A stretch of 64,000 nucleotides of DNA from assembly GCF_013409575.1 (NCBI RefSeq), contig NZ_JACCCY010000001.1:1140209-1204208 (forward strand), given 5' to 3'. Numbering within the stretch: position 1 is the first letter of the stretch; every line of letters begins with the position of its first letter. The notes beneath the pieces are model-generated. The model ran no database searches. It was not told where the DNA came from and saw only the letters and a list, made by a program, of their open reading frames with translations. Positions 1 to 8,271 of the stretch are shown here, piece after piece. This stretch comes from Macellibacteroides fermentans. Lineage in GTDB: Bacteria; Bacteroidota; Bacteroidia; Bacteroidales; Tannerellaceae. The translations under genes were made by a program, and so were the position numbers.

Positions 1-1067
1 AAAATCTTGACATTAAAGCACGTTATGCGCTACTAGTTTTTGCGTCAATAGGAAAAGAAATATTTCTTGAAGATTGGTACACATCCTTTATCTATTTTTG
101 CAAAACAACGCATTCCCAGTTGGGATTAGTATGCGATGAATTTGAATGGAGGAAAATTATAAAGGTTTTGCAAGACTGTTTCATTAAAACAAAAAATTGC
201 GAAGGACATACGATAGTATCTTATTTTAATCCCTCTGTTCTTGATTTTATTATAGTTTATTTGGCAGATTTCAAGGATATTCAGAGGTTGCTTATACAAA
301 ACTCCTATTTTGTAGAGCAACTCTGTACGATATTCAGAGATTCTCCAAGGTCTTTCTTTGGAGCTGATGCTTATGTCATCATAACTGAGAACCTTTACAA
401 GGATATTGTTGATAGATTCAAGCAAATAATGAACGGCACTCCTGTATCTTGTGAACTTTCAAGGTACAAAGGTTGGATGTACAGACATAGAGGATATAAT
501 GAGATTTTATTCTATAAAAACTTCTTAGATAGTTTTCCTATACTTCTCAGAAGAAATGAAGGGCTTTTAGAAAGAAGCATCGACCCCAATGAATTTACAT
601 ATCAAACTACATCTTTTTCCGATAGAGCAAACCTTTTAGCAAAATTAGATTGGACAAAAATCTCCGCAGATTTGAATATAATAATAGAAGATATATTATA
701 TGAGCCTAAAGATATTGTAGGACATCGAGATTTACTGTTAATGTTCGATGAGCTAGGGATGTCTGAGAGAAAAAAGGATAAACATTTAATAAAAACAATA
801 GAGGAAGATGTTTACTCTGAGATTGACACGAATGTCTCTGATGAAAATACGGCAGAAGAGTTATACGGACTACTTGATGAAATTACAAATCTTATACCCT
901 ACGAATATTTTGAAAATGATTTTTTAGGTTATCTAGAAGAAAAGAGAAAGGAGTTTGAAGAACCAGAAATAGAATATGATGATGATTTGGGTAGAGAATT
1001 TGGAGATGTGTTTCAGGATGATGACACGAGGATTGAAGAAATGATGACATGCCTAAGAGAGAAATAA
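1..1067 (+). CDS. Unknown protein, C-terminal part (5' end outside window)
   Basis: The reading frame is open from the left edge (codons in phase with base 3), so this is the last ~354 residues of a longer protein. A TTG at 120 could be called as a start, but the frame upstream has no stop and codes plausibly, so I treat the gene as cut by the window. I do not recognise a family with confidence. The visible part is alpha-helical-looking and rich in charged and aromatic residues. It ends in a very acidic tail with stretches such as EPEIEYDDDLG and FQDDD. No signal peptide or transmembrane segment is seen. Its size, low GC and position next to a restriction-type gene pair would fit a large accessory or defence protein such as a STAND-type NTPase, but no NTPase motif is in view, so this is a guess only. 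Confidence 0.6.
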   Translation, partial: NLDIKARYALLVFASIGKEIFLEDWYTSFIYFCKTTHSQLGLVCDEFEWRKIIKVLQDCFIKTKNCEGHTIVSYFNPSVLDFIIVYLADFKDIQRLLIQNSYFVEQLCTIFRDSPRSFFGADAYVIITENLYKDIVDRFKQIMNGTPVSCELSRYKGWMYRHRGYNEILFYKNFLDSFPILLRRNEGLLERSIDPNEFTYQTTSFSDRANLLAKLDWTKISADLNIIIEDILYEPKDIVGHRDLLLMFDELGMSERKKDKHLIKTIEEDVYSEIDTNVSDENTAEELYGLLDEITNLIPYEYFENDFLGYLEEKRKEFEEPEIEYDDDLGREFGDVFQDDDTRIEEMMTCLREK

Positions 1068-1375
1068 CCGGAAAGCATGACTCGCCATATTTAAGAAGAT
1101 TTCAGAGATGAGAGAGCTCATGTTCCCATTTTTATCTATTCTCGCGTTTTCGACATTTTTTATGCGTCTTTCCGTCGGCTCAGTCGTTTCCGTTTAGGAT
1201 GTATCAAAAAATAGGGATCAAGGAAAAACAAGGTTTAGGGCAGGAATGTGTCACCTAAAATTGCTTTTAGCGGGTAAAATCTAACAATGTCAGAAATTAC
1301 AACACCCCGACCGGTTGCCTTTAAATTGTACTTGCAGTATTTATAATTGAAAACTCTTCACCTATCAAGTATATA
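1068..1375. other. Intergenic stretch without recognised gene
   Basis: About 300 bases lie between the unknown plus-strand gene and the convergent nuclease gene. I see no tRNA, no long hairpin with a T-tract and no good small reading frame. The composition is mixed and the stretch may be remnant accessory DNA. Confidence 0.4.
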
Positions 1376-2269
1376 TTATTCATTATCGACTATATATCTC
1401 CTTTGTAAATAATTAATCCAGTTAGTTTGTTCTTCTGTCTTGAAAATTGTCTTCATCAATTCGAAAAGCTCTTCAAAACATATATCTTTAAAACTCTCAC
1501 GTCCTTTGTCTGTAAGAAGTTTCTTATAATTAGGAAGTGCGTGTTCTGCAAAGTGAATATTACCTTTTGGGTAGAGATGAATGTGATGAAAATAAGCAAT
1601 TTGCCCAATATCAATCATTGAAAATCCTAATATGTGATTACGCCATATCTGCCTTAAGTCATTATCAGTTATAAAGCGTGAAATAGTTAAATCATCCTTA
1701 TAAAACCCACATCTCTCTGTCTTAAGTTTGTATGGTCCGTCAGGCTTTAAAATATCTTCTTTCTCCTTTTTACCCAAGCGGTATCCCTGTTCAGTGTATT
1801 TGACTTCAATTCCAATACCTCCATTCCTTCCATCTACAGCAACATATTCAATATAAACATCAAATGAAGTACCATCATTAAGATAAGCACTTCGGTTTTC
1901 ATTCCCCGCAAATTCAATCTTTATGTCTTTAACAAGAGAAATGCCTCCTCCAATAATTTTGTTAAATAGATTTACAGCCCCAGACTTATCTAGTTCCATT
2001 GGAGTAAATATATTAAATGGTATATGCTCGCTGCGTAACATATTCGAATATAGAGCTGTTGCTCTGAAATCTGTGACCTTCTTACGAATATAATCCCGAT
2101 AACCGGCATAGAATATTAATCCATCTTTAGCCGCTTCTGGAGTAAGCATTACTTGTGGATTTTTATCATCGTATGACACTCTCAATATTTCATCTCTAAA
2201 TTTAAACTGATGAGCTCGAGCTTTACGTTTAAACTCATCATCAAATTTGTATATTTTGCTTCTGGTCAT
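1376..2269 (-). CDS. PGN_0703-type putative restriction endonuclease (PD-(D/E)XK)
   Basis: This 297-residue protein resembles the PGN_0703 family of putative restriction endonucleases, described from Porphyromonas and relatives. The visible nuclease signature is FDVYIEY (D137) followed 18 residues later by GIEVKY (E155-V-K157). That is the D...ExK arrangement of PD-(D/E)XK nucleases. The C-terminal third is rich in aromatic residues and has several His residues (FHHIHLYPKG), which could help in binding DNA or a metal. There is no signal peptide or membrane segment, so it should be cytoplasmic. It starts 22 bases after the stop of the EVE-like gene and is very likely co-transcribed with it. 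Known: the family is called restriction endonuclease by homology. Inferred: it acts with its neighbour on modified DNA. No methyltransferase is seen nearby. Confidence 0.7.
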   Translation of the reverse strand: MTRSKIYKFDDEFKRKARAHQFKFRDEILRVSYDDKNPQVMLTPEAAKDGLIFYAGYRDYIRKKVTDFRATALYSNMLRSEHIPFNIFTPMELDKSGAVNLFNKIIGGGISLVKDIKIEFAGNENRSAYLNDGTSFDVYIEYVAVDGRNGGIGIEVKYTEQGYRLGKKEKEDILKPDGPYKLKTERCGFYKDDLTISRFITDNDLRQIWRNHILGFSMIDIGQIAYFHHIHLYPKGNIHFAEHALPNYKKLLTDKGRESFKDICFEELFELMKTIFKTEEQTNWINYLQRRYIVDNE

Positions 2270-2291
2270 TATTCGATTGTATATTAATGAA

Positions 2292-2696
2292 CTATTTAGA
2301 ATTAAAAAGACCTTCTATATATTCAAACAATTCGGGATTATTACACATAGGCCTTTGTATGCTGCGTCCACCATTAAATCCATGACTTACCAAGAATGAC
2401 TCGTTCAGTTCATTTCCTTCAAATTCTTTAACAAGTTGCAACTTACTGGTTATATCGTTAGGAGCCTCTCCGATCCAGAACGCTGAATCTTCTCTTTGAG
2501 AATGTATTGCAACAACTTCGGTTTTGTACCTTATACGCCTTTCAGTGGAAGAAGATACAAACACATAAACAATATCGCCTAACGCAAATTTTGTTTTATT
2601 TTCAACCCAATTAATAAATCCCAGTTTTTTAAAACTGCCAATATGATCGCATTTATTTTCATTGGCAAACACAATCCATGTTCTATTTTTCATCAT
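2292..2696 (-). CDS. EVE/PUA-like domain protein
   Basis: This is a 134-residue single-domain protein. The N-terminus TWIVFANENKCD, then W30 in INWVE, then GDIVYVFVSSS and a basic stretch leading to KTEVVAI, follow the usual order of EVE-type PUA-like domains (W-x-F/A-N, GD-x-V-Y-x-W/V-x-S, G/E-V). Such domains are known to bind modified bases in DNA or RNA, often next to or fused with nucleases in modification-dependent restriction systems. There are two consecutive ATG codons; either could start translation. The downstream nuclease gene follows after 22 bases, and a short upstream reading frame overlaps the start. The function as a specificity subunit for the nuclease is inference from order and domain type. 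Other EVE proteins have unknown RNA-related roles. Confidence 0.6.
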   Translation of the reverse strand: MMKNRTWIVFANENKCDHIGSFKKLGFINWVENKTKFALGDIVYVFVSSSTERRIRYKTEVVAIHSQREDSAFWIGEAPNDITSKLQLVKEFEGNELNESFLVSHGFNGGRSIQRPMCNNPELFEYIEGLFNSK

Positions 2697-2859
2697 TTTT
2701 ATCTAGTTTTTCTATTTCTTTACTCTTTAAAGCATTCGAATGAGACACAGCGCATTCCATTAAGGTAGCTAATACATGTTGGCCAACAAAAAGGTAGCTC
2801 TCAAATATAAGATTAATAATTGATTTATAGAATAATAAGACAGTCCATTTCTGATACAT
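2683..2859 (-). CDS. Small 58-residue reading frame overlapping the EVE gene start
   Basis: The frame runs from an ATG at 2859 to a TAG at 2683 and codes for 58 residues. It begins MYQKWTVLLFYKS, has a hydrophobic middle (INLIFESYLFVGQHVL) and ends with a charged tail (KSKEIEKLDKNDEK). Its stop overlaps the first codons of the EVE-like gene by 14 bases, an arrangement often seen in coupled genes. It fills the space between the GNAT gene and the EVE gene. It could be a real small gene, or the leftover C-terminus of a deleted larger gene. I recognise no family. Confidence is low because a frame of this length can occur by chance in AT-rich DNA. Confidence 0.3.
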   Translation of the reverse strand: MYQKWTVLLFYKSIINLIFESYLFVGQHVLATLMECAVSHSNALKSKEIEKLDKNDEK

Positions 2860-2867
2860 CACTAAAA

Positions 2868-3320
2868 TTAGAATACCCCAACTTCCCTCTTAAAGTAAAC
2901 CATGTCTTTAAGCAGGATGCCGTCTTCAATCATGGGGTGGTCGTAGTTGTCTGTAAAGAAGTTTTCGATACGGTGCGAGGGTTCAAAGCCGCAACGTTCG
3001 TAAAAGCGGACTGAACTGGGTACATCGCCGGTGCCTACTATCATACGGGTGTACTTGCCGATGTAGTGGTTCAGCAGGTGGTTGATCTGTTTCTTTCCGT
3101 ATCCTTGCCGTTGCGAGCCAGGGGTCACTGCGATATTCTTTAATTCGCATACGCCATCGCCTTCGTCTGTTACCACACAGACGGCCTTCACGCCGTTATC
3201 TTCAAGCACAAACATTTCTCCGCGATCAAGATAGCGGTCTATCATGGATTCCTGCTCGTCTGCCAGTAACAGCAATTCCAGGTATTGTTTCTTATGGTTG
3301 GTTATTTGAGTGATCTCCAT
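2868..3320 (-). CDS. GNAT family N-acetyltransferase
   Basis: This 150-residue protein has the single-domain GNAT fold. The central strand ELKNIAVTPGS is followed by the acetyl-CoA-binding turn QRQGYGK (residues 70-76, the R/Q-x-x-G-x-G/A motif). A second conserved region is VPSSVRFYERCGFEP, where an aromatic-x-x-x-GF sequence closes the acyl-CoA tunnel. It would transfer an acetyl group from acetyl-CoA to an amine on an unknown substrate in the cytoplasm. The start lies 19 bases downstream of the DUF3795 gene, so both are probably one transcript. No substrate can be assigned from the sequence. Confidence 0.85.
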   Translation of the reverse strand: MEITQITNHKKQYLELLLLADEQESMIDRYLDRGEMFVLEDNGVKAVCVVTDEGDGVCELKNIAVTPGSQRQGYGKKQINHLLNHYIGKYTRMIVGTGDVPSSVRFYERCGFEPSHRIENFFTDNYDHPMIEDGILLKDMVYFKREVGVF

Positions 3321-3339
3321 AGTTGAGCCGGATTGTGTG

Positions 3340-3669
3340 TTACCTTTTGATGGTCATTCTTCCTGCCAGCTTCATCTCGGCAGCAAACTCTGCCACTCCG
3401 ATTGCTTTGATGCGATCTATGCACTTGCTACGGTCTGTTCTCGATACAAAGCCTATCACCTTTGCAATGATGTTGTTGTATTTCTTACATTCCTTTAACG
3501 GCATAAGCTGGCAATCGGCACAGGTGGCGTAGCCGTGTTCGTTGCAGCATTTTCTGATTTCGCACCAGGTGGCTTTCTCGTTTCCATAGCATCCGGGGCA
3601 TTTGCCCTTAAGCTGACTTTTACAGGCGCCGCAGTAGAGTCCGCAGTAGGCTACATTGTGATTTTCCAT
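3340..3669 (-). CDS. DUF3795 cysteine-rich protein
   Basis: This 109-residue protein has an N-terminal cysteine-rich region: YCGLYCGACKS, KCPGCYG, WCEIRKCC, CADCQ, ECKKY. The pattern matches DUF3795, a small family common in Bacteroidetes, Firmicutes and archaea whose conserved cysteines are presumed to bind a metal. The C-terminal half is basic and helical (TDRSKCIDRIKAIG). There is no signal peptide. It is the first gene of a two-gene minus-strand unit with the GNAT protein, suggesting a joint role, but the function of DUF3795 is not established. Confidence 0.8.
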   Translation of the reverse strand: MENHNVAYCGLYCGACKSQLKGKCPGCYGNEKATWCEIRKCCNEHGYATCADCQLMPLKECKKYNNIIAKVIGFVSRTDRSKCIDRIKAIGVAEFAAEMKLAGRMTIKR

Positions 3670-3932
3670 TTTCTTATTCTTTTTATTGGTCTGTTTCTAA
3701 CTATCATTCTTTTTGTATCAGACATGATTGCTAACGGGCAATTGGTTGCTGCAAAAATCGTAGTAATCATTTATAGTACAAAGGAAATAAAAAAAGAATT
3801 ACTTAAGCCTAAAATATAAAATGAGATGGTATTTAATTGTTGTTTTTTTTGCTTTAAAGCAATTCCCGGTCAAGAGGCAATCCGTACTTTTGTCCACCGA
3901 TTAAAGAACGAACCAAATAAACTGATCTAGCA

Positions 3933-5093
3933 ATGTCGAAAATTTATGCATCTGCAGCTTTTACCGATTCCAAACCCCATTATAACTTATTGGATGGATT
4001 GAGGGGTGTTGCAGCACTTTTAGTGGTATGGTATCACATATTTGAGGGCTATGCCTTTGCCGGAGGAACGCTTATTGAGAGTATCAACCATGGGTATCTG
4101 GCCGTAGATTTCTTTTTTATCCTCTCAGGATTTGTTATCGGCTATGCCTACGACGACCGATGGGGCAAGAGCCTTACGCTGAAAGATTTCTTTAAACGTC
4201 GGTTGATCCGTCTCCATCCGATGGTGGTTATGGGTGCGGTATTGGGTGCCATCACCTTCCTGATTCAGGGGAGTGTGCAATGGGATGGTACGCACATCGC
4301 TACTTCGATGGTGATGGTGGCTTTGCTGCTTACGATGTTCTTTATCCCTGCCATTCCCGGGGCCAACTATGAGGTTCGCGGTAATGGGGAGATGTTTCCG
4401 CTGAACGGTCCGAGCTGGTCGCTGTTTTTTGAATACATCGGCAATATACTGTATGCCCTGTTTATCCGTAAATTATCTACCAAAGCGTTGATGGTTCTCA
4501 CTGTCCTTTTGGGGATTGCACTCACCTGGTTTGCCATGTTCGACATCTCGGGTTACGGAAGTATCGGTGTGGGATGGACATTAGACAGTGTAAACTTTCT
4601 GGGAGGTGCTTTACGGATGCTTTTCCCTTTTACGATGGGTATGCTTCTTTCTCGCAATTTTAAACCTATCAAGGTAAGGGGTGCCTTTTGGATCTGTTCT
4701 GCCGTATTGCTGGTGTTGTTTACGGTTCCTTATATTGAAGGAACATCTCCCATATCGTGGAACGGACTTTACGAGGCGTTCTGCATCATCGTTATCTTCC
4801 CGATCCTTGTCTGGATGGGTGCTTCCGGAAATACAACCGACAAACGGTCTACCCAGATCTGTAAATTTCTGGGAGATATCTCGTTTCCGCTATACATTGT
4901 TCATTATCCTTTTATGTATCTGTTTTACGCCTGGCTGATAAAGAACCAGCTGTTTACCTTTGCCGAGACCTGGCAGGTTGCACTGGGTGTTTATTTCTGG
5001 AATATCCTTTTGGCCTATATCGTTCTGAGGGTTTACGACGAACCGGTACGAAAATGGTTGGCAGCCCACTTTTTAAAGAAGAAGAGCAAGTAA
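3933..5093 (+). CDS. Acyltransferase 3 family membrane protein
   Basis: This is a 386-residue polytopic membrane protein of the acyltransferase-3 (OafA/YrhL) family. The N-terminus shows the family signature LDGLRGVAALLVVWYHI with the conserved R24 and H35. It is followed by YLAVDFFFILSGFVIGYAY and RLIRLHPM, both typical of the catalytic core. About ten hydrophobic segments follow. The family moves acyl groups (usually O-acetyl) from the cytoplasmic side onto sugars of surface polysaccharides or other envelope molecules. It stands alone, with a terminator directly after it, so no pathway can be inferred from neighbours. The start ATG gives a full N-terminus for the family. Confidence 0.85.
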   Translation: MSKIYASAAFTDSKPHYNLLDGLRGVAALLVVWYHIFEGYAFAGGTLIESINHGYLAVDFFFILSGFVIGYAYDDRWGKSLTLKDFFKRRLIRLHPMVVMGAVLGAITFLIQGSVQWDGTHIATSMVMVALLLTMFFIPAIPGANYEVRGNGEMFPLNGPSWSLFFEYIGNILYALFIRKLSTKALMVLTVLLGIALTWFAMFDISGYGSIGVGWTLDSVNFLGGALRMLFPFTMGMLLSRNFKPIKVRGAFWICSAVLLVLFTVPYIEGTSPISWNGLYEAFCIIVIFPILVWMGASGNTTDKRSTQICKFLGDISFPLYIVHYPFMYLFYAWLIKNQLFTFAETWQVALGVYFWNILLAYIVLRVYDEPVRKWLAAHFLKKKSK

Positions 5094-5119
5094 AGAGCTT
5101 CTTGCATTCAATACCTCAT

Positions 5120-5170
5120 CCCTTCTCAAAATGAACTGATCGTTTTATTTTGAGAAGGGATTCTTCTTTT
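5120..5170 (+). terminator. Intrinsic terminator after the acyltransferase gene
   Basis: A perfect 13-base-pair stem (arms 5120-5132 and 5147-5159, CCCTTCTCAAAAT and its complement) closes a 14-base loop and is followed by a T-rich run (ATTCTTCTTTT). It lies 27 bases after the acyltransferase stop. Confidence 0.8.
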
Positions 5171-5198
5171 ATATGGCTTCTGCCTGAGAAAAGTTCAT

Positions 5199-5206
5199 TA
5201 TTTTTG
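5199..5206 (+). promoter_or_regulatory. Bacteroidetes -7 box for the Crp/Fnr gene
   Basis: TATTTTTG matches TAnnTTTG, the -7 element of the primary sigma factor of Bacteroidetes. It lies 25 bases before the start codon. No clear -33 TTTG was found at the usual spacing. Confidence 0.45.
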
Positions 5207-5230
5207 TAGAAAGTATAAAATAATGATTCA

Positions 5231-5794
5231 ATGAAAAATATTATTGCCAAGATAAAACAGATACATCCCCTTTCTGATGAAGCTTTGAATGCGCTCATTT
5301 CTGAAATGGAGGTGAAGTATTACCCCAAGAATACGTGTATCGTTCATTCCGGCACAACCGACCGTATGGTCTATTTCATTGAAGAAGGTATCACCCGGTC
5401 GGTTTTCCATCACGACGGGAAGGATACCACCACCTGGTTCAGCAAGGAGGGTGATGTTACCTTCGGGATGGATTCGCTCTACTACAACAGGCCATCGATA
5501 GAGAGTATCGAGACGCTGGAGGACTGCAAAATGTATGTTATCTCCATCGATAAGCTGAATGAACTGTACGAAACATATATCGACATTGCCAATTGGGGAC
5601 GGATTCTGCACCAGGATGTGAACAAAGAACTCAGCCATATCTTTGTTGACCGGCTGCAGCTGCCTCCCAAAGAGAGGTACGAGAACTTTATGCTGCGTTA
5701 TCCCGGACTAATCAACCGGGTGAAACTAAAATACGTAGCCGTCTTTCTGGGTATCTCCATCTACACCCTCAGCCGCATTCGTTCGCAGAAGTAA
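5231..5794 (+). CDS. Crp/Fnr family transcriptional regulator
   Basis: This 187-residue protein has an N-terminal cyclic-nucleotide-binding-type jelly roll (about residues 25-115, with YYPKNTCIVHSGTTDRMVYFIEEG), a long dimerisation helix, and a C-terminal helix-turn-helix (KLKYVAVFLGISIYTLSRIRS). There are no N-terminal cysteines of the Fnr iron-sulphur type, so oxygen sensing by a cluster is unlikely. Proteins of this size and shape are common in Bacteroidetes and mostly lack a known ligand. It is preceded by its own -7-like box and followed by a hairpin, so it is probably monocistronic. Targets are unknown. Confidence 0.85.
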   Translation: MKNIIAKIKQIHPLSDEALNALISEMEVKYYPKNTCIVHSGTTDRMVYFIEEGITRSVFHHDGKDTTTWFSKEGDVTFGMDSLYYNRPSIESIETLEDCKMYVISIDKLNELYETYIDIANWGRILHQDVNKELSHIFVDRLQLPPKERYENFMLRYPGLINRVKLKYVAVFLGISIYTLSRIRSQK

Positions 5795-5838
5795 CTATTC
5801 TTCCATTTCAAACCAATTGATTGTCTCTCCTGATATAT

Positions 5839-5870
5839 AATGTTCTGTTGCCAACCAACAGAACATTCTT
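5839..5870 (+). terminator. Hairpin, likely terminator after the Crp/Fnr gene
   Basis: A perfect 12-base-pair stem (AATGTTCTGTTG at 5839-5850 and its complement at 5856-5867) encloses a 5-base loop. The run that follows (CTTTGTGT) is only moderately T-rich, so terminator activity is likely but not certain. Confidence 0.6.
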
Positions 5871-6020
5871 TGTGTCGTGGGGAAAGTGGGGCAATACCTT
5901 TCCTTTTTTTATCAGTCAGCCAAGTCGCTTGAGAGAAACTATAATAGAGGAATATGTGCATCTGAATCCGTGTAATGACGGATTGAAACTTTATAAGGGG
6001 AAGAACCAATAGTTTTTTTC

Positions 6021-6028
6021 TATATTTG
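6021..6028 (+). promoter_or_regulatory. Bacteroidetes -7 box for the CE15 esterase gene
   Basis: TATATTTG matches TAnnTTTG. Transcription would start near 6035, which lies between the first in-frame ATG (6026) and the ATG at 6056. This favours 6056 as the real start. Confidence 0.5.
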
Positions 6029-6055
6029 CATATCCTTCTAATTAAATACTTTGTT

Positions 6056-7291
6056 ATGAAAAAGCTGATTTTGACTACTTTGCTGCTTACCGGAATCTTT
6101 ATATCCATGGTGGCACAGCGGATTGAACCTAACTACGATGAATCCAAAGTTCCTGTTTATGAGTTGCCGCCGCTCCTGGTTTCGGCAAAAGGAAAGCAGA
6201 TTAAATCTATAAAGCAGTGGGAGTCTATCCGCCGTCCGGAAATACTGGAGATGTTTTCTTCGCAGATGTTCGGAAAAACGCCCGTTTCTCCATTTACCAC
6301 TTCTTATGAGGTTGTTTCGGAAGATGCCAATGCGCTGGATGGTAAAGCAACCTGCAAGCAACTACGGATCAGCTTTTCCAACGGCAACACTGAGCGGAGC
6401 ATGCTGATGTTGATCTATCTTCCCAATCATATAAAAGGGAAAGTTCCCCTGTTTTTCGCATACAATTTTGATGGAAACCAGACTGTAAGCTCTGATCCGG
6501 GCATTCTGTTCAGCAACCATACATCGGAAAACAAAAGAGGGCTTAAAGTACGCCGCTGGCCCATCGAAATGATTATTTCAAAAGGGTACGGAGTAGCTAC
6601 TGCCTGCTACCACGATATCTTTTACGACGAAAAAGATAAGCATGCGGAAAGCATACTTCCGCTGTTGGGATACAATCCGGGACAGCCTCTGGAAGGCGAC
6701 AGCTGGCAAGCTATCGGTGCTTGGGCCTGGGGTATGAGCCGTGCTATGGATTACTTTGAAACGGATTCTCGCATTGATGCGAAAAGGATTGCCCTGATGG
6801 GACATTCGCGCCATGGAAAAGCGGCCCTATGGGCCGGTGCGCAAGACCAACGTTTTGCCATCGTCATTTCGAATGAATCGGGATGCGGCGGAGCTGCCTT
6901 ATCCAAACGGGCATACGGCGAAACAGTTGCAGTTATTACAAATAGCTTTCCACATTGGTTTTGTCCGAACTTCAGCAGATTTGCCAATAATGAACAATCC
7001 CTGCCCTTCGACCAGCACGAACTGATTGCCTTGATTGCTCCGCGGCCCGTATATGTAGCCAGTGCCGTTGATGATCGGTGGGCCGACCCGAAAGGTGAAT
7101 ATCTCTCTGCATTCCATGCCGGTGAAGTTTACCGTTTGTACGGCTACGATGGACTTCCTTCCGAAGAGATGCCCGCATTGAATACGCCTGTAATATCCCG
7201 CGTTGGATATCATATCCGTACTGGTGTACATGATGTAACTGATTTCGACTGGCAATGTTATTTAAACTTTGCCGACAAATGGATGAAATAG
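6056..7291 (+). CDS. Glucuronoyl esterase-like protein (CE15 type), secreted
   Basis: I choose the ATG at 6056 because it begins a clean signal peptide (MKKLILTTLLLTGIFISMVA) and lies downstream of the predicted promoter. The 411-residue product is an alpha/beta hydrolase. It has the nucleophile elbow GHSRHGKAA (249-257, Ser251), then SNESGCGG with Glu274, then GVHDVTDFDW with His392. These match bacterial carbohydrate esterase family 15 (4-O-methyl-glucuronoyl methylesterases), which cleave ester links between glucuronic acid and lignin or other alcohols. It should be periplasmic or exported. No xylan or pectin genes lie next to it, so the natural substrate is uncertain; many Bacteroidetes CE15 homologues act on unknown uronate esters. 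Confidence 0.75.
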   Translation: MKKLILTTLLLTGIFISMVAQRIEPNYDESKVPVYELPPLLVSAKGKQIKSIKQWESIRRPEILEMFSSQMFGKTPVSPFTTSYEVVSEDANALDGKATCKQLRISFSNGNTERSMLMLIYLPNHIKGKVPLFFAYNFDGNQTVSSDPGILFSNHTSENKRGLKVRRWPIEMIISKGYGVATACYHDIFYDEKDKHAESILPLLGYNPGQPLEGDSWQAIGAWAWGMSRAMDYFETDSRIDAKRIALMGHSRHGKAALWAGAQDQRFAIVISNESGCGGAALSKRAYGETVAVITNSFPHWFCPNFSRFANNEQSLPFDQHELIALIAPRPVYVASAVDDRWADPKGEYLSAFHAGEVYRLYGYDGLPSEEMPALNTPVISRVGYHIRTGVHDVTDFDWQCYLNFADKWMK

Positions 7292-7354
7292 GTTGAAAAT
7301 GCAAAGTTGTAAGAATGAGTAAAGACCAATTATTAATACAAATTTGAGAATGTT

Positions 7355-7828
7355 ATGCAAGGAAATGATTTTAAACTAATAACCGACGGCATTAAAAAAG
7401 TAATTGATGCGGAACAGGGCTTCTTAAGTGCTCTGCCGGTTGATGTGATTACCCTCAGGCGGAACAGCCAGAATCGGTCTATCAAACAGATACTGGGGCA
7501 CCTGGTCGATTCGGCCTCTAACAATCACCAGCGCATGGTTAGGCTGCAATATTGTAAAGACTTACTTTTCTTTCCCGACTATCGCCAGGACAATGATTTG
7601 TGGATCGCTTTACAAGATTATCAAAATGCCGATTGGGAAAATCTGATTCAACTGTGGAAGTTTTTTAATCTTCACATCATCCAGGTGATTAATTCCGTAG
7701 ATCTATCGAAGCTGGACAGCTACTGGTGCGACTTTGAAGGGACAAAAGTTACACTAAAAGAGATGATTGATGGCTACCTTGATCACCTGCACCTCCACAT
7801 CAGAGAAATAAAGGAATTGGCTTTATAA
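7355..7828 (+). CDS. DinB-like superfamily protein
   Basis: This 157-residue protein has the four-helix-bundle pattern of the DinB/YfiT superfamily. The metal-ligand histidines are visible in ILGHLVDSASNNHQR (H49 in a typical W/L-x-x-H-x-x-D position) and near the C-terminus in YLDHLHLHIREI. Family members bind a divalent metal and several are thiol transferases or damage-induced proteins of unknown reaction. It is cytoplasmic with no signal peptide. It follows the esterase by 63 bases on the same strand, which may be coincidental. The exact reaction cannot be assigned. Confidence 0.75.
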   Translation: MQGNDFKLITDGIKKVIDAEQGFLSALPVDVITLRRNSQNRSIKQILGHLVDSASNNHQRMVRLQYCKDLLFFPDYRQDNDLWIALQDYQNADWENLIQLWKFFNLHIIQVINSVDLSKLDSYWCDFEGTKVTLKEMIDGYLDHLHLHIREIKELAL

Positions 7829-7890
7829 CCGTTTGCAAAGAGACTCCTTCAGTCAACCTCATCTTATTCTCTACCCATGACTTTTGGGGA

Positions 7891-7935
7891 TAAAAAAAAG
7901 GGTGTAAATCGCATAACTGCTAAATTTACACCCTT
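7891..7935 (-). terminator. Intrinsic terminator of tRNA-Ser
   Basis: Read on the minus strand, a 13-base-pair stem (arms 7923-7935 and 7897-7909) is followed directly by a run of T (complement of the A-run at 7892-7899). It begins six bases after the tRNA 3' end. Confidence 0.8.
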
Positions 7936-7939
7936 TGTT

Positions 7940-8025
<86 letters not shown>

Positions 8026-8063
8026 AAATGACGCTTCGATTGCGCTGCTTTTCAAAAGCTCTG

Positions 8064-8071
8064 CAAAGGTA
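8064..8071 (-). promoter_or_regulatory. Promoter -7 box of tRNA-Ser
   Basis: On the minus strand TACCTTTG matches TAnnTTTG and is preceded by a TTG about 18 bases upstream, the -33 position. It lies about 40 bases before the tRNA 5' end. Confidence 0.6.
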
Positions 8072-8271
8072 GAACTTTTTTTGAAAACACAATGATATTT
8101 TGTAAACAATTTTTCATCTTTGCACCTTATTAATCCTAAGTAATTAAGAAACAACAAGATATTATTTACAGTTTAACTCATGTATTTATTTTAATTAACC
8201 TGCAACCTTTTTATTTATGTTTTATAACACTATTTATTAGCATAAATGAACAAAATCTGCTCTAAAACGCT

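Noticed and set aside
3310..3819. Several plus-strand frames over the DUF3795 gene
   Set aside because: They are antisense to two recognisable genes and contain no domain signature.
5821..6012. 63-residue frame between the Crp/Fnr and CE15 genes
   Set aside because: It contains the hairpin at 5839-5867 and has no recognised similarity or ribosome-binding context.
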